Shown: one piece after another, positions 35,986-44,475 of the stretch | How the letters are laid out: every line of letters begins with the position of its first letter | Position numbering within the stretch: position 1 is the first letter of the stretch | From: Oceanobacillus arenosus | GTDB lineage: Bacteria; Bacillota; Bacilli; Bacillales; Amphibacillaceae | Direction of reading: 5' to 3' | DNA length: 64,000 nt | Assembly: GCF_003369575.1 (NCBI RefSeq) | Contig: NZ_PIOC01000028.1 | Span: 69,346 to 133,345, forward strand | The notes under the pieces: model-generated | What the model saw: only the letters and a program-made list of their open reading frames with translations | What the model was told of the DNA's origin: nothing | The model's database searches: none | Translations under genes and position numbers: made by a program

Positions 35986-36534
35986 ATGTATTATCATCCT
36001 TATAGTTATCCATATCCTTATTATGGGAACTTCCCGATGTATAACGATGGGAGGCGTTTTGTTTATGGAGCTTTTCCTTATGAAATGCTCCATTCATCCC
36101 CATATGATCATCGCATTTTGCTAAAAGATTTTGGGCCAGAACCATATGCTGTGAATATTAATGAAGCCGCAAAGCAGAACGATACCTACCGTACTGCGCT
36201 CTGGACTGGACATCATTTACAAGTTACGCTGATGAGTATCCCAGTTGACGAAGATATTGGATTGGAAATCCATCATGGTACTGATCAGTTTCTAAGAATA
36301 GAACAGGGCCAAGGTATTGTTCAAATGGGTAAAAGCAAGGATAATTTAAACTATGTTAGGGAAGTTAACGATGATTATGCCATCATGGTGCCCGCTGAGA
36401 CATGGCATAATGTCACGAATACAGGTAACATTCCATTGAAGCTGTACTCGATTTATGCGCCACCACATCATCCGTTTGGAACGGTTCATGCAACAAAAGC
36501 GGCTGCAATGGCTGCTGAGGCAGGGCAAAATTAG
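35986..36534 (+). CDS. cupin-domain protein with Tyr/Pro-rich N-terminus
   Basis: A 182-residue protein. The first ~20 residues are unusually rich in Tyr and Pro (MYYHPYSYPYPYYGNFPMYN), a composition typical of spore-surface proteins. Residues ~75-165 form a cupin: LEIHHGTDQFLRIEQGQGIV (metal motif 1, His-His and Glu) and PAETWHNVTNTG (motif 2). A GGFGTVHATK-like ending (FGTVHATKAAAMAAE) is common in this cupin group. Function unknown; location in spore coat is inference from composition. Confidence 0.78.
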   Translation: MYYHPYSYPYPYYGNFPMYNDGRRFVYGAFPYEMLHSSPYDHRILLKDFGPEPYAVNINEAAKQNDTYRTALWTGHHLQVTLMSIPVDEDIGLEIHHGTDQFLRIEQGQGIVQMGKSKDNLNYVREVNDDYAIMVPAETWHNVTNTGNIPLKLYSIYAPPHHPFGTVHATKAAAMAAEAGQN

Positions 36535-36546
36535 AAAATTAATAGC

Positions 36547-36590
36547 CAGAACCCGAACAGCGTACATTCTGTTCGGGTTCTGCTAATTTT
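36547..36590. terminator. bidirectional terminator
   Basis: Perfect 14-bp stem CAGAACCCGAACAG / CTGTTCGGGTTCTG, reaching into the last codons of the SMR gene, between convergent genes. Confidence 0.75.
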
Positions 36591-36918
36591 CCGCCTTTGT
36601 CTTTGATGAAGTATTGAGCAAGACTACCCGGCCGATTATGAGAATAATTCCGAAAACCACTCCGATGCTTAGAGGATCCTCGAATATTAACACACCAAGA
36701 ATTGCTGTTATCGCTGTGCCCACGCCTGACCAGATGGCATAGGCTAAGCTCAATGGCAAGTATGCCAATGTTTTTCCAAGACTATAGAAAGCAAGTCCGT
36801 ATCCAATCACCACAATAATGGATGGTGCAAGTACTGTGAAACCTTCTGATAGCTTTAAGAACATTGTCGCAATGATCTCCGTTACAATGGAGACACTTAA
36901 GTATAAATATCTTTTCAT
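36583..36918 (-). CDS. SMR-family efflux protein, second subunit
   Basis: A 111-residue small multidrug resistance protein with four helices. The essential Glu is in IVTEIIATMFLKLSEGF; also YGLAFYSLGKTL, LAYAIWSGVGTAITAILG. It begins nine bases after the stop of the first SMR gene and ends with a charged tail. Paired SMR proteins (EbrAB, YkkCD, YvdRS types) act as heterodimers. No guanidine (ykkC) riboswitch is seen upstream, which argues against YkkCD. Confidence 0.87.
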   Translation of the reverse strand: MKRYLYLSVSIVTEIIATMFLKLSEGFTVLAPSIIVVIGYGLAFYSLGKTLAYLPLSLAYAIWSGVGTAITAILGVLIFEDPLSIGVVFGIILIIGRVVLLNTSSKTKAEN

Positions 36919-36927
36919 ATGTTCCCC

Positions 36928-37245
36928 CTATAGTCCACTATTCAGTAAAGCAACGCCGCCGATGATTAGCGATATGCCTACCGTTTTCTTGAGATTAATG
37001 CCTTCTTTATAAAAAGTGATGCCAACCAGTGCAGTTAATGCCGTTCCAATACCTGCCCAAATTGCATAGACAAGTCCAAGTGGCAATGTTGGTAACGCAA
37101 ACGAAAGCGTATAGAAAGCAATGGCATATCCTATCATTACTCCGATAGATGGGAATAATTTCTTGAAGCCTTCTGTTAATTTCAACATCGAGCTACCAAA
37201 CACTTCCGCAATTATGGCAATGCCTAATAATACATAACTACGCAT
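36928..37245 (-). CDS. SMR-family efflux protein, first subunit
   Basis: A 105-residue SMR protein: MRSYVLLGIAIIAEVFGSSM with the essential Glu14, YAIAFYTLSFALPTLPLGLV and YAIWAGIGTALTALVG. The ATG has GGAGG eight bases upstream; an upstream in-frame start has none. Forms an operon and probably a heterodimer with the next gene for proton-driven efflux of cationic compounds. Confidence 0.88.
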   Translation of the reverse strand: MRSYVLLGIAIIAEVFGSSMLKLTEGFKKLFPSIGVMIGYAIAFYTLSFALPTLPLGLVYAIWAGIGTALTALVGITFYKEGINLKKTVGISLIIGGVALLNSGL

Positions 37246-37421
37246 TCTATTTCCTCCATTACAAGTTGAATCCCTGCTGTAATTGTTAGCTTTTATCATA
37301 TCCACTGCTTTTAACTACATATGCAAACCGAGCTTACAGTAAGTCATTGATATAATTACGTGCACTAGATTAATATAAATCATTTGCTTTCAAACCCAAA
37401 GGAATTTTTACATAAACCGCA

Positions 37422-37582
37422 ATAAAGTGAAACTTCATTAAGTGAGGGTTTTCTTCATCCCACTTAATGTTAGTTGAACAGAATCGGGACTTTGACTTTC
37501 TGTTGATCCCCCGTTTACAATTCTTCATTTTTCTCGAATTATTTTCGTTAAGGGTCTTACAGCCAGTTAATTCGGGATAAAT
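37422..37582 (+). repeat. dispersed structured repeat, copy C (full length, 161 bp)
   Basis: Same ends and length as copy B, with substitutions in the loops and in the second stem (CCCCCGTTTAC against GTTAAGGGTCTTACAG), so that stem pairs less well. Lies about 20 bases upstream of the phnD Pho box in a 444-base gap. Confidence 0.9.
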
Positions 37583-37602
37583 TTATAGAGAACTTTGGGG
37601 AA

Positions 37603-37656
37603 TTTACAATAACTACGGAATTAATTAACATTTAATTAACAAAGCTATGATATGTT
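37603..37656 (+). promoter_or_regulatory. PhoP box and promoter of phnDCEE
   Basis: Hexamers TTTACA (37603), TACGGA (37614), TTAACA (37625) and TTAACA (37636) are spaced exactly 11 bases apart. Three of four fit the TT(A/C/T)ACA repeat bound by PhoP in Bacillus. A -10-like TATGAT/TATGTT follows at 37646-37656, so the repeats occupy the -35 region as in PhoP-activated promoters. Predicts induction by phosphate starvation. Confidence 0.75.
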
Positions 37657-37689
37657 AGCAAAGTACGAAAATTTAAGGGGGAAACATTG

Positions 37690-38760
37690 ATGAAGAAATT
37701 CATGCTATTTGCAACGATACTGTTACTATCCATTGTTTTAGTCGCTTGTGGAAAAGAGTCAACAGATGGGGAAGCAGCTTCTGATAATACGGATACAAAT
37801 GATTCTACGGAAGGCCAAGCAATCGAGAAATTATCCATTGGATTCGTTCCATCTCGTGATCCAGAAGAAATTATTACTGCAACAGATCCATTAAAGGATT
37901 TATTAAAAGAAAAGTTAGCAGAATTAGGCTATGATGTCGGAGAAATTGACATTACAGTTGGTACGAATTATGAAGCTGTAGGAGAGGCTTTATCTGCAGG
38001 AACAACCGATATTGGCTTTATTCCTGGTGGAACATATGTTTTATACGATGACGGTGCAGAAGTTATTTTAACTTCCACTCGTGCAGGTTTAAGCAATGAT
38101 TCAGAAGATCCAGCTGACTGGAACAAAAACGAACCAACAGAACCAACAGAAGATCAAACAACCTCATATCGTGCTATTTTAGTGGCTGGTCCATCTGAAA
38201 AGGGCCAAGAATTAGCTGAAAAGGTGAATAATGGTGAAGAGCTAACATTTGAAGACTTAGATGGTGCAAGCTGGAACGTAATGTCACCTTCTTCTCCAGC
38301 AGGTTATATTTACCCAGCATTATGGTTACAAGAAAACTTTGATAAGACAATTACGGATTTATCTAAAGTTGTACAAGCAGATTCTTATGGTAATGCATTT
38401 GCAAGATTGGCAACAGGTCAAACGGATGTATTAGTTACGTATGCTGATGCACGTCGTGACTATGAAGAAGCATGGACAACAGAATATGCTCGTGAAGCAG
38501 ATATTTGGGAAGAAACAGACTTAATTGGTGTAATGCCAGCAATTTATAATGACACAATTAGTGTAAGTAAGAACTCAGAAGTTATGGATGATGATTTGAA
38601 GAAAGCATTGCAACAAGCATTCATTGAAATAGGTGAATCAGATGAAGGTAAAGAAGTTATCGCTATCTACAGTCATGAAGGCTACCAAGAAGCAAATGAT
38701 GCAGATTATGATAATGAACGTAAAGCACAAGAGATTGTTCAACAATTAGGTAGCAATTAA
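37690..38760 (+). CDS. phnD: phosphate/phosphonate ABC transporter substrate-binding lipoprotein
   Basis: A 356-residue type-2 periplasmic-binding protein anchored as a lipoprotein: hydrophobic signal then LVACGKE lipobox (Cys20), followed by an acidic linker. Body motifs: LSIGFVPSRDPEEI, TNYEAVGEALSAGTTDIGFI and SYGNAFARLATGQTDV, as in PhnD/PtxB. Binds phosphonate or phosphite-type anions outside the cell. ATG after GGGGG. A partial terminator separates it from phnC, consistent with more binding protein than transporter. Confidence 0.9.
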   Translation: MKKFMLFATILLLSIVLVACGKESTDGEAASDNTDTNDSTEGQAIEKLSIGFVPSRDPEEIITATDPLKDLLKEKLAELGYDVGEIDITVGTNYEAVGEALSAGTTDIGFIPGGTYVLYDDGAEVILTSTRAGLSNDSEDPADWNKNEPTEPTEDQTTSYRAILVAGPSEKGQELAEKVNNGEELTFEDLDGASWNVMSPSSPAGYIYPALWLQENFDKTITDLSKVVQADSYGNAFARLATGQTDVLVTYADARRDYEEAWTTEYAREADIWEETDLIGVMPAIYNDTISVSKNSEVMDDDLKKALQQAFIEIGESDEGKEVIAIYSHEGYQEANDADYDNERKAQEIVQQLGSN

Positions 38761-38787
38761 TCAAGCGTAGATTAATAGAATAAGAGG

Positions 38788-38823
38788 AAAAATGAGGACG
38801 TTCTTGAATGTTCTCATTTTTTA
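38788..38823 (+). terminator. attenuating terminator between phnD and phnC
   Basis: AAAATGAGGAC / GTTCTCATTTT stem with a T6 run, 27 bases after phnD. Confidence 0.7.
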
Positions 38824-38840
38824 TCTAAAGGAGTAGCAAC

Positions 38841-39626
38841 ATGATTGAATTTAAACAAGTAAAGAAACAATATCCCAACGGATTATTAGCATTAAACGAG
38901 ATCAATCTGCAAATTGAACAAGGGGAATTTGTCGCGATTATTGGACTTTCTGGTGCAGGAAAGTCAACATTAATCCGTTGTATCAATCGCATGCACGATA
39001 TAACAGATGGCTCTTTATTGGTTGACGATGTGGAAATAAGTACGTTAAAAGGAAAAGGGATACGGCAACTACGCCGAAATATTGGGATGATTTTTCAGTC
39101 CTTTAATTTAGTAACTCGAATTTCAGTAATAAAAAATGTCCTCGTATCATCTGTACCTGAAATGCCGTTATGGAGAAAGGTTTTAGGTGTCTTCACGGAG
39201 GAAGAAAAGAAACGAGCATTAATGGCACTGGATAGAGTGGGTATTTTGGATAAGGCTTATGTTCGTGTCGATCAATTATCCGGTGGACAGCAGCAGCGTG
39301 TAGCACTTGCCCGGACACTTGCACAAAATCCAAAGATTATTTTAGCAGATGAACCGGTGGCATCACTCGATCCTGTAACAGCTAATCAGGTGATGGAGGA
39401 TTTTCGCCAAATCAATAAGGAATTAAACATGACGGTTCTTATCAATATTCACCATGTAGAATTAGCGCTCGAATTTGCGAATCGTGTAATTGGTATCCGT
39501 GCGGGGGAAATTGTCTATGACGGGCGTGCGGAAGACGTGACGGATGAGGTACTGCATCAGATTTATAATGGATCGGTTGAAGAAGGGGGTAATCTATCAC
39601 ATGCTCGCGAAGCTGTTACCAACTAA
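38841..39626 (+). CDS. phnC: phosphonate ABC transporter ATP-binding protein
   Basis: A 261-residue ABC ATPase. Walker A GLSGAGKST, Q-loop FQSFNLV, signature LSGGQQQRVALARTL, Walker B ILADEPVASLDP, and the switch His in INIHHVELAL. The long insert near 95-120 (MPLWRKVLGVFTEEEKK) is typical of PhnC. AAAGGAG before ATG. Overlaps phnE1 by 26 bases. Confidence 0.94.
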   Translation: MIEFKQVKKQYPNGLLALNEINLQIEQGEFVAIIGLSGAGKSTLIRCINRMHDITDGSLLVDDVEISTLKGKGIRQLRRNIGMIFQSFNLVTRISVIKNVLVSSVPEMPLWRKVLGVFTEEEKKRALMALDRVGILDKAYVRVDQLSGGQQQRVALARTLAQNPKIILADEPVASLDPVTANQVMEDFRQINKELNMTVLINIHHVELALEFANRVIGIRAGEIVYDGRAEDVTDEVLHQIYNGSVEEGGNLSHAREAVTN

Positions 39627-40416
39627 GAAAATCATTCTACCTAATGGCAAAACAGTTAATGAAAAACGATCCGTGACGCCTCTTATCATTTTGCTCGTAC
39701 TTGTTTTTGCATATTTATCCGTTCGGATAACCGGATTTGACCTTGAATTGCTTATCAAACGGATTGGGCAGTTCTTTGTCATCTTAAAAGATATGGTTCC
39801 ACCTACATGGGCGTATTTCCCCAAAATTTGGATACCTTTGTTAGACACTATTAAAATGTCGTTACTCGGTTCACTCTTAGGTGCTATCTGTGCGTTACCA
39901 CTTGCGATGCTCGCTGCAAGTAATATTACGAAGCTGAAATGGCTATCTGCTTTAATGAAATTTATCCTGAGCCTGCTGCGCACCTTGCCGACATTGATTG
40001 TCGCGCTGATTGCTACATTCATTTTTGGACTTGGCACCGTCGCTGGAATAGTTGCAATTTTCCTATTTACGATTGCATATGTTGGCAAGCTTTTATATGA
40101 ACAAATTGAGAATGTAAATATGGATGCATATGAGGCAATGCATTCTATGGGGCTAACGACGATTCAATCGTTTCGTTATGCGATCATGCCGCAAATTCTA
40201 CCAAACTATTTATCGACAGCGCTTTTTTGTTTTGAGGGGAATGTTCGCTATGCAGCGATTTTAGGATATGTTGGTGCAGGTGGTATTGGACTCTTACTTA
40301 ATGAAAGTTTAGGCTGGCGTAACTATGCTAATGTTGGTATGATTTTGCTCTTATTAGTGATTACAGTATTTATTATTGAAACGATTAGTGAACATTATCG
40401 AAAGAAATTAATGTAG
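39601..40416 (+). CDS. phnE: phosphonate ABC transporter permease 1
   Basis: A 271-residue permease with about six helices and the ABC EAA-type loop EAMHSMGLTTIQSFRYAIMP, ending in AAILGYVGAGGIGLLL as PhnE proteins do. The ATG lies inside phnC and has GGGGG about ten bases upstream; an earlier in-frame start has no site. Works with the second PhnE to form the membrane channel. Confidence 0.9.
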   Translation: MLAKLLPTKKIILPNGKTVNEKRSVTPLIILLVLVFAYLSVRITGFDLELLIKRIGQFFVILKDMVPPTWAYFPKIWIPLLDTIKMSLLGSLLGAICALPLAMLAASNITKLKWLSALMKFILSLLRTLPTLIVALIATFIFGLGTVAGIVAIFLFTIAYVGKLLYEQIENVNMDAYEAMHSMGLTTIQSFRYAIMPQILPNYLSTALFCFEGNVRYAAILGYVGAGGIGLLLNESLGWRNYANVGMILLLLVITVFIIETISEHYRKKLM

Positions 40417-40426
40417 GAGCGAACCA

Positions 40427-41233
40427 ATGAATACTATTGAAAAGCAATACCAACTTGAACCAAACCGTAAACTCTCGCAAATAGCGACACTCCTGATCTT
40501 GGCAATTCTTTTTGTATGGTCAATGTCAACCGTCCAGTTTGAGGCATTCACAGCAAATGGATTTACAATAGCAAAAAACATTTTATTAGGACTTATTCAA
40601 CCTGATTTAAATTTGCTTTTTAATTTTTCGTCGAATGGGATACTTTATTTACTAGTTGAAACAATGGCAATCGCCTTTTTAGGAACGATTGTTGGCGCGA
40701 TTCTTGCAGTTCCACTCGCATTTTTATCCGCATCGAATATTGTTCCAAAGCCTGTTTCCTTTATCGTACGATTATTGCTTATCTTTATTCGAACCATTCC
40801 TGCAATTGTATATGGGCTAATGTTTGTCCGTGTGACCGGTCTAGGTGCATTTGCCGGTGTGCTAACGATGTCGCTCACGAGTATCGGCATGTTATCGAAA
40901 TTATATGTGGATGTCATCGAAGATCTGGATACGTCAATCCTCGAATCAATGGAGTCTATTGGATGTACTGTATTTGAAAAGATTCGCTTCGGTATCCTGC
41001 CCCAGCTTTCTGCGCTATTTCTATCAATCGTAATCTATCGTTTTGATATGAATCTTCGAGATGCAGCTGTGCTCGGATTAGTAGGGGCAGGTGGTATTGG
41101 TGCACCATTGATTTTTGCCATGAATTCCTATCGCTGGTCAGAGGTAGGTTCGATATTAATTGGCTTGATTTTGCTGATTTTGATTGTGGAATATGTATCG
41201 AATAAGATCCGAGCGAAGTTAGTGAGAGGATAA
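40427..41233 (+). CDS. phnE: phosphonate ABC transporter permease 2
   Basis: A 268-residue PhnE paralog: ESMESIGCTVFEKIRFGILP (EAA loop) and DAAVLGLVGAGGIGAPLIF. Starts ten bases after phnE1 with GGAG. No C-P lyase, phosphonatase or phosphite dehydrogenase gene follows, so the imported compound is processed by genes elsewhere, or the system imports phosphate esters. Confidence 0.9.
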   Translation: MNTIEKQYQLEPNRKLSQIATLLILAILFVWSMSTVQFEAFTANGFTIAKNILLGLIQPDLNLLFNFSSNGILYLLVETMAIAFLGTIVGAILAVPLAFLSASNIVPKPVSFIVRLLLIFIRTIPAIVYGLMFVRVTGLGAFAGVLTMSLTSIGMLSKLYVDVIEDLDTSILESMESIGCTVFEKIRFGILPQLSALFLSIVIYRFDMNLRDAAVLGLVGAGGIGAPLIFAMNSYRWSEVGSILIGLILLILIVEYVSNKIRAKLVRG

Positions 41234-41311
41234 TCATTTTTCTTTCATAAGATGACTAGGTAGAATAAAGATTATATCTTTACTGTGTTGCGGATGAGTA
41301 TGTTAGAATCA

Positions 41312-41350
41312 ATGGTGAGCTTTGTAATGTTTGAATACAAAGCTCACCAT
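41312..41350. terminator. stem-loop closing the phn operon
   Basis: Perfect 15-bp stem ATGGTGAGCTTTGTA / TACAAAGCTCACCAT with a weak T-tract. Confidence 0.6.
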
Positions 41351-41387
41351 TATTCGTTAGCAAGAAATAGAAAACCTAGGTGAAGAT

Positions 41388-42260
41388 ATGGAAAACGATA
41401 GTATAAAAGAAGCGAATTATAAAGTATTTGCATTGCTAAGCAATTATTTAAATCATGCACCAGACTTTATCGAGAAGGAAGAAATAGAGGAGATTGTAAA
41501 GGGCGGTGTGTCTTTTGAATATGCCTTTGGAGTAATATTAGCTGCTGCTTTCGGGCTTGATATTGTGGATAATGCTGATGATAGGGACTTGTTTTACAAT
41601 TATTTTAAGAATATGATTCATCAGCTCGATACAAGTGAGTATTATAACAACCCCTACTATAAGAACATCAAGATACCAAATATCAAAGTTGGTAATAGTG
41701 AATTAAAATATGAAAAATATAAGCCCTTTGAAGGCTTTGTTTGTGATGATATTATTCAAATGGAGAAAGGGAGGCAGATTCCCCAGATTGGATTTTTTGC
41801 AACGGAATTTAAGTTCCCAGCTGTTTTAGAAAATGATCGCATCTGGATGACGATTACACCGAATGAGATAGAAACAATGAAAGAAGCGGTTGATGGGGCA
41901 TATGGTAATGTGCTGACTTTTGGACTTGGGCTTGGCTACTACCCTTATATGGTTTCCGAAAAAGATAATGTTGACAGTATCACGATTATTGAAACAAATG
42001 AAGATGTGATCGATTTATTCAAGAAACATGTATTACCACAATTTAGGAACGCCGAGAAAGTTAAGATTATCAAGGCAGATGCTTTTGAATATGCACAAAA
42101 ACACATGGCTAAAGGGAAGTATGATTTTGTATTTACCGATTTATGGCATGACGTTTCAGATGGAATCGACATGTACTTAAAAATGAAAAAGTATGAAAGA
42201 AAGAGCCCGAATACTGTGTTTATGTATTGGATTGAAAAGTCTATTTTGTGTTATTTATGA
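41388..42260 (+). CDS. putative SAM-dependent methyltransferase-like protein
   Basis: A 290-residue protein. Residues ~165-260 look like a class I methyltransferase or spermidine-synthase-type Rossmann fold: VLTFGLGLGYYPYMVSEKD (motif I), SITIIETNEDVIDLF (strand 2 acidic residue) and YDFVFTDLWHDVSDG (motif IV with DLW). The first 150 residues are acidic and helical with no known domain. It stands alone between the phn operon and a dead yczE. The ribosome site is weak. Substrate unknown. Confidence 0.6.
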   Translation: MENDSIKEANYKVFALLSNYLNHAPDFIEKEEIEEIVKGGVSFEYAFGVILAAAFGLDIVDNADDRDLFYNYFKNMIHQLDTSEYYNNPYYKNIKIPNIKVGNSELKYEKYKPFEGFVCDDIIQMEKGRQIPQIGFFATEFKFPAVLENDRIWMTITPNEIETMKEAVDGAYGNVLTFGLGLGYYPYMVSEKDNVDSITIIETNEDVIDLFKKHVLPQFRNAEKVKIIKADAFEYAQKHMAKGKYDFVFTDLWHDVSDGIDMYLKMKKYERKSPNTVFMYWIEKSILCYL

Positions 42261-42380
42261 TAAGTTGCTATTTAATTGGAAAACCCCATGTGTGATGCTT
42301 TGCTACGGTAATTAGAAAATTATTATCGATGGAACATGGCATAATTATAAGCAAAAGGATTTATTTGGTAGCAGATAGTA

Positions 42381-42631
42381 GTGAGCACATGGGGGAATAT
42401 TGTTCGGCGATATTGCCTATTTTTTATTAGCATTTTAATAATGGGGGCAGGTATTAGTCTTGTTGTAGTGTCATTGTTATTTCTCTTCTTGCGTTGGCTG
42501 AACTTAATGGAGTCCGAGAAGGGACAATCGTTTCCGCTCTCATCGTCGGACCGATAATAATATTATTCAGAAAATATCTAGATAGTCATATGAATTTTAT
42601 TTCACATCGGAAAAGATTTCAAGAGGAGTAG
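42381..42631 (+). pseudogene. YczE/YitT-like membrane protein, internally deleted and frameshifted
   Basis: A GTG-started frame reads MSTWGNIVRRYCLFFISILI then MGAGISLVVVSLL, the first helix of YczE-like proteins. In another frame the C-terminus follows: ALAELNGVREGTIVSALIVG, PIIILFRKYLD and a stop, with the family's NGVREGT-x-x-x-ALxVGP signature. The ~100 residues between are missing and the two ends are out of frame, so the gene is dead. Confidence 0.7.
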
Positions 42632-42838
42632 AAGGATGCTTCTCTATTTTTATACTGTGAACTAAGTAGGTACAAAGTTGAATTCCGTTCTAAAAGTCGC
42701 ACGCCTTAGGACAACGCAGTCTGCTCCTTCTTAATTAGTTCGAAATTTACATCTACTATAACCATATCACTTGATTGTAGATACCGCTTACATCATAATG
42801 GTAAATGACTGAATATATAAACAATAGGAGGGGTAGAG

Positions 42839-43603
42839 ATGGAAGGGAAAGTTGTATTAATAACAGGTGGCGCTGGTGGAATCGGAAAAGAGACTGCACA
42901 GCTATTTTTAGACAATGGGGCGAAAGTAGTATTGGTTGATATTAATGAGGAAGCATTGACCAATGCAAAGGCATCTTTGAATGGAAATAGTGACGATATA
43001 TTAGTTGTAAAAGCCAATGTAACAGATGAGCAGGATGTGCAAAACTATGTCAAACAAACAGTGGATGCATACGGTAAAATTGATGTATTTTTCAATAATG
43101 CAGGAATTAATGGACCATTTGCACCAATTAAGGAATTGGAAAAGGAAACATTCGAAACAATTTTAAATATTAATGTAACCGGAGTGTTTCTAGGGCTGAA
43201 GCATGTGATAAAGCAAATGGAAGCCCAAGGATATGGCAGCATTATTAATACTGCTTCAAACGCTGCCTATATTGGTTCAGCAGGAATGGCTGGTTATATT
43301 GCATCGAAACATGCGGTAGCAGGACTAACGAAGACTGCGGCATTGGAAGCAGCAACAAGTGGCATTCGTGTGAATGCTGTCGCACCGGCTGCAATTGATA
43401 CACAAATGCTTGCAGACATCCAGAACAACATTACACCTGGTGAACCGGAAGCTTCAGGTGAGGCAATTAAACAGGGAATTCCGGTGGGCCGTTTCGGAGC
43501 GCCGAAAGAAGTGGCACAGGTAGTTCTATTCCTAGCATCGGATAATGCATCCTTTGTAACCGGATCATTATATAATGTTGATGGTGGAATGCAGGCTGAT
43601 TGA
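42839..43603 (+). CDS. short-chain dehydrogenase/reductase
   Basis: A 254-residue classical SDR: ITGGAGGIGKETA (cofactor site), DVFFNNAGING, the Ser in NTASNAAYIGS, catalytic YIASK and the ending FVTGSLYNVDGGMQAD. Asp after strand 2 (VVLVDINEEAL) favours NAD(H). AGGAGG before ATG. Substrate cannot be inferred; similar to 3-oxoacyl-ACP reductase or glucose dehydrogenase-like enzymes. Confidence 0.88.
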   Translation: MEGKVVLITGGAGGIGKETAQLFLDNGAKVVLVDINEEALTNAKASLNGNSDDILVVKANVTDEQDVQNYVKQTVDAYGKIDVFFNNAGINGPFAPIKELEKETFETILNINVTGVFLGLKHVIKQMEAQGYGSIINTASNAAYIGSAGMAGYIASKHAVAGLTKTAALEAATSGIRVNAVAPAAIDTQMLADIQNNITPGEPEASGEAIKQGIPVGRFGAPKEVAQVVLFLASDNASFVTGSLYNVDGGMQAD

Positions 43604-43637
43604 TAGAGGATTGTTCTTTATTGCGAAAACTAAAATC

Positions 43638-43745
43638 ATAAAAAGGGAGCGTATGTACTCTCTTTTTATGGAGGGTATCAATCGATTGAGGAAGAAATAA
43701 GACTAAAGCAATTATCGCGTGAAGCCACTGACTTTCAGTGGCTTC
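43638..43745. terminator. two stem-loops between the SDR and Spx-like genes
   Basis: ATAAAAAGGGAG / CTCTCTTTTTAT (43638-43668) terminates the SDR gene on the plus strand. GAAGCCACTG-ACTTT-CAGTGGCTTC (43721-43745) is a perfect 10-bp hairpin 20 bases past the Spx-like stop and probably ends that transcript. Confidence 0.7.
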
Positions 43746-43764
43746 AAAATAGAAAGTTAAGTTA

Positions 43765-44160
43765 TTATGGGATCATTTTTTGCGCTTTATGTAGATATAG
43801 TAGGCGAATTGATCTTGGTATAAATCGACGGATTTGATGTTCATTATAACCAACCATCAAACGCTTTTCATCATGAATGATTGGGCTTTTTAGAATACTA
43901 GGATTTTCCTGGATAAAGCTGTATAGATCTTTTAAAGACAATTGATCCATATTCACCATTTGGTTTCTAGCAATTCTGGAACGCATGGAAATCACGTCAT
44001 CTGTTCCGTTATCCGTTAAACGGAATATTTCTTTAATCTCTGATAGTGTTAATGAATTCGTAAATATATTTCGTTCCACAAAAGGTATTTCATTTCTTTC
44101 TAACCACTTTTTTGCTTTTTTGCAGGATGTACAACCTGGCTTTATGTATAGTTTTAACAT
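43765..44160 (-). CDS. Spx/MgsR-like ArsC-family regulator
   Basis: Exactly 131 residues, the length of Spx. MLKLYIKPGCTSCKKAKKWL holds the redox CxxC switch (Cys10/Cys13). The ending KRLMVGYNEHQIRRFIPRSI matches the Spx C-terminal segment. Spx proteins bind the RNA polymerase alpha C-terminal domain and redirect transcription under disulfide stress. Differences in the middle suggest a paralog rather than the main Spx. A longer GTG-started form (44175) is possible; no strong ribosome site marks either. Confidence 0.83.
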   Translation of the reverse strand: MLKLYIKPGCTSCKKAKKWLERNEIPFVERNIFTNSLTLSEIKEIFRLTDNGTDDVISMRSRIARNQMVNMDQLSLKDLYSFIQENPSILKSPIIHDEKRLMVGYNEHQIRRFIPRSIRLLYLHKAQKMIP

Positions 44161-44304
44161 ACCATTAATCACCACTTCTTTAACTAAATTGTATGTGTTA
44201 TGTAGGAGTTACTGTGAGAACTAAATAATGAAATGTATGTTCGTCATTTTTGATGAAAGAGGAAATTATAAAATTTTTCCTTTTATAATTCTCTTGACTT
44301 TAGG

Positions 44305-44475
44305 GCCACATCCAGCTCCAGCGCCCAGTGAGACTTCCCTTTTCACCGTACGATAAGCTAATATCGATTCGCCAAAGCTCTCAAAGATTTACCCTTATCT
44401 CCAGAGGCTTAGTGGAATCACCCCATGTCTGTGAGGAGCGGTCCGTACACAGCTCAAACGGGCGCTTACGCTTTG
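44305..44475. repeat. Bacillaceae-type GCTCCAGCGCC...GGGCGCTTACGCTTT repeat
   Basis: Begins near CCAGCTCCAGCGCCC and ends GGGCGCTTACGCTTTGG. The ends pair (GGCGC/GCGCC). I know such ~150-200-bp elements from many Bacillaceae genomes, where they are dispersed and structured. Here the right end overlaps the last two codons and stop of the CarD-like gene on the minus strand. Confidence 0.65.

Noticed and set aside
37246..37421. Guanidine (ykkC) riboswitch before the SMR pair
   Set aside because: No ykkC-type conserved ACGR/loop pattern was seen upstream of the first SMR start.
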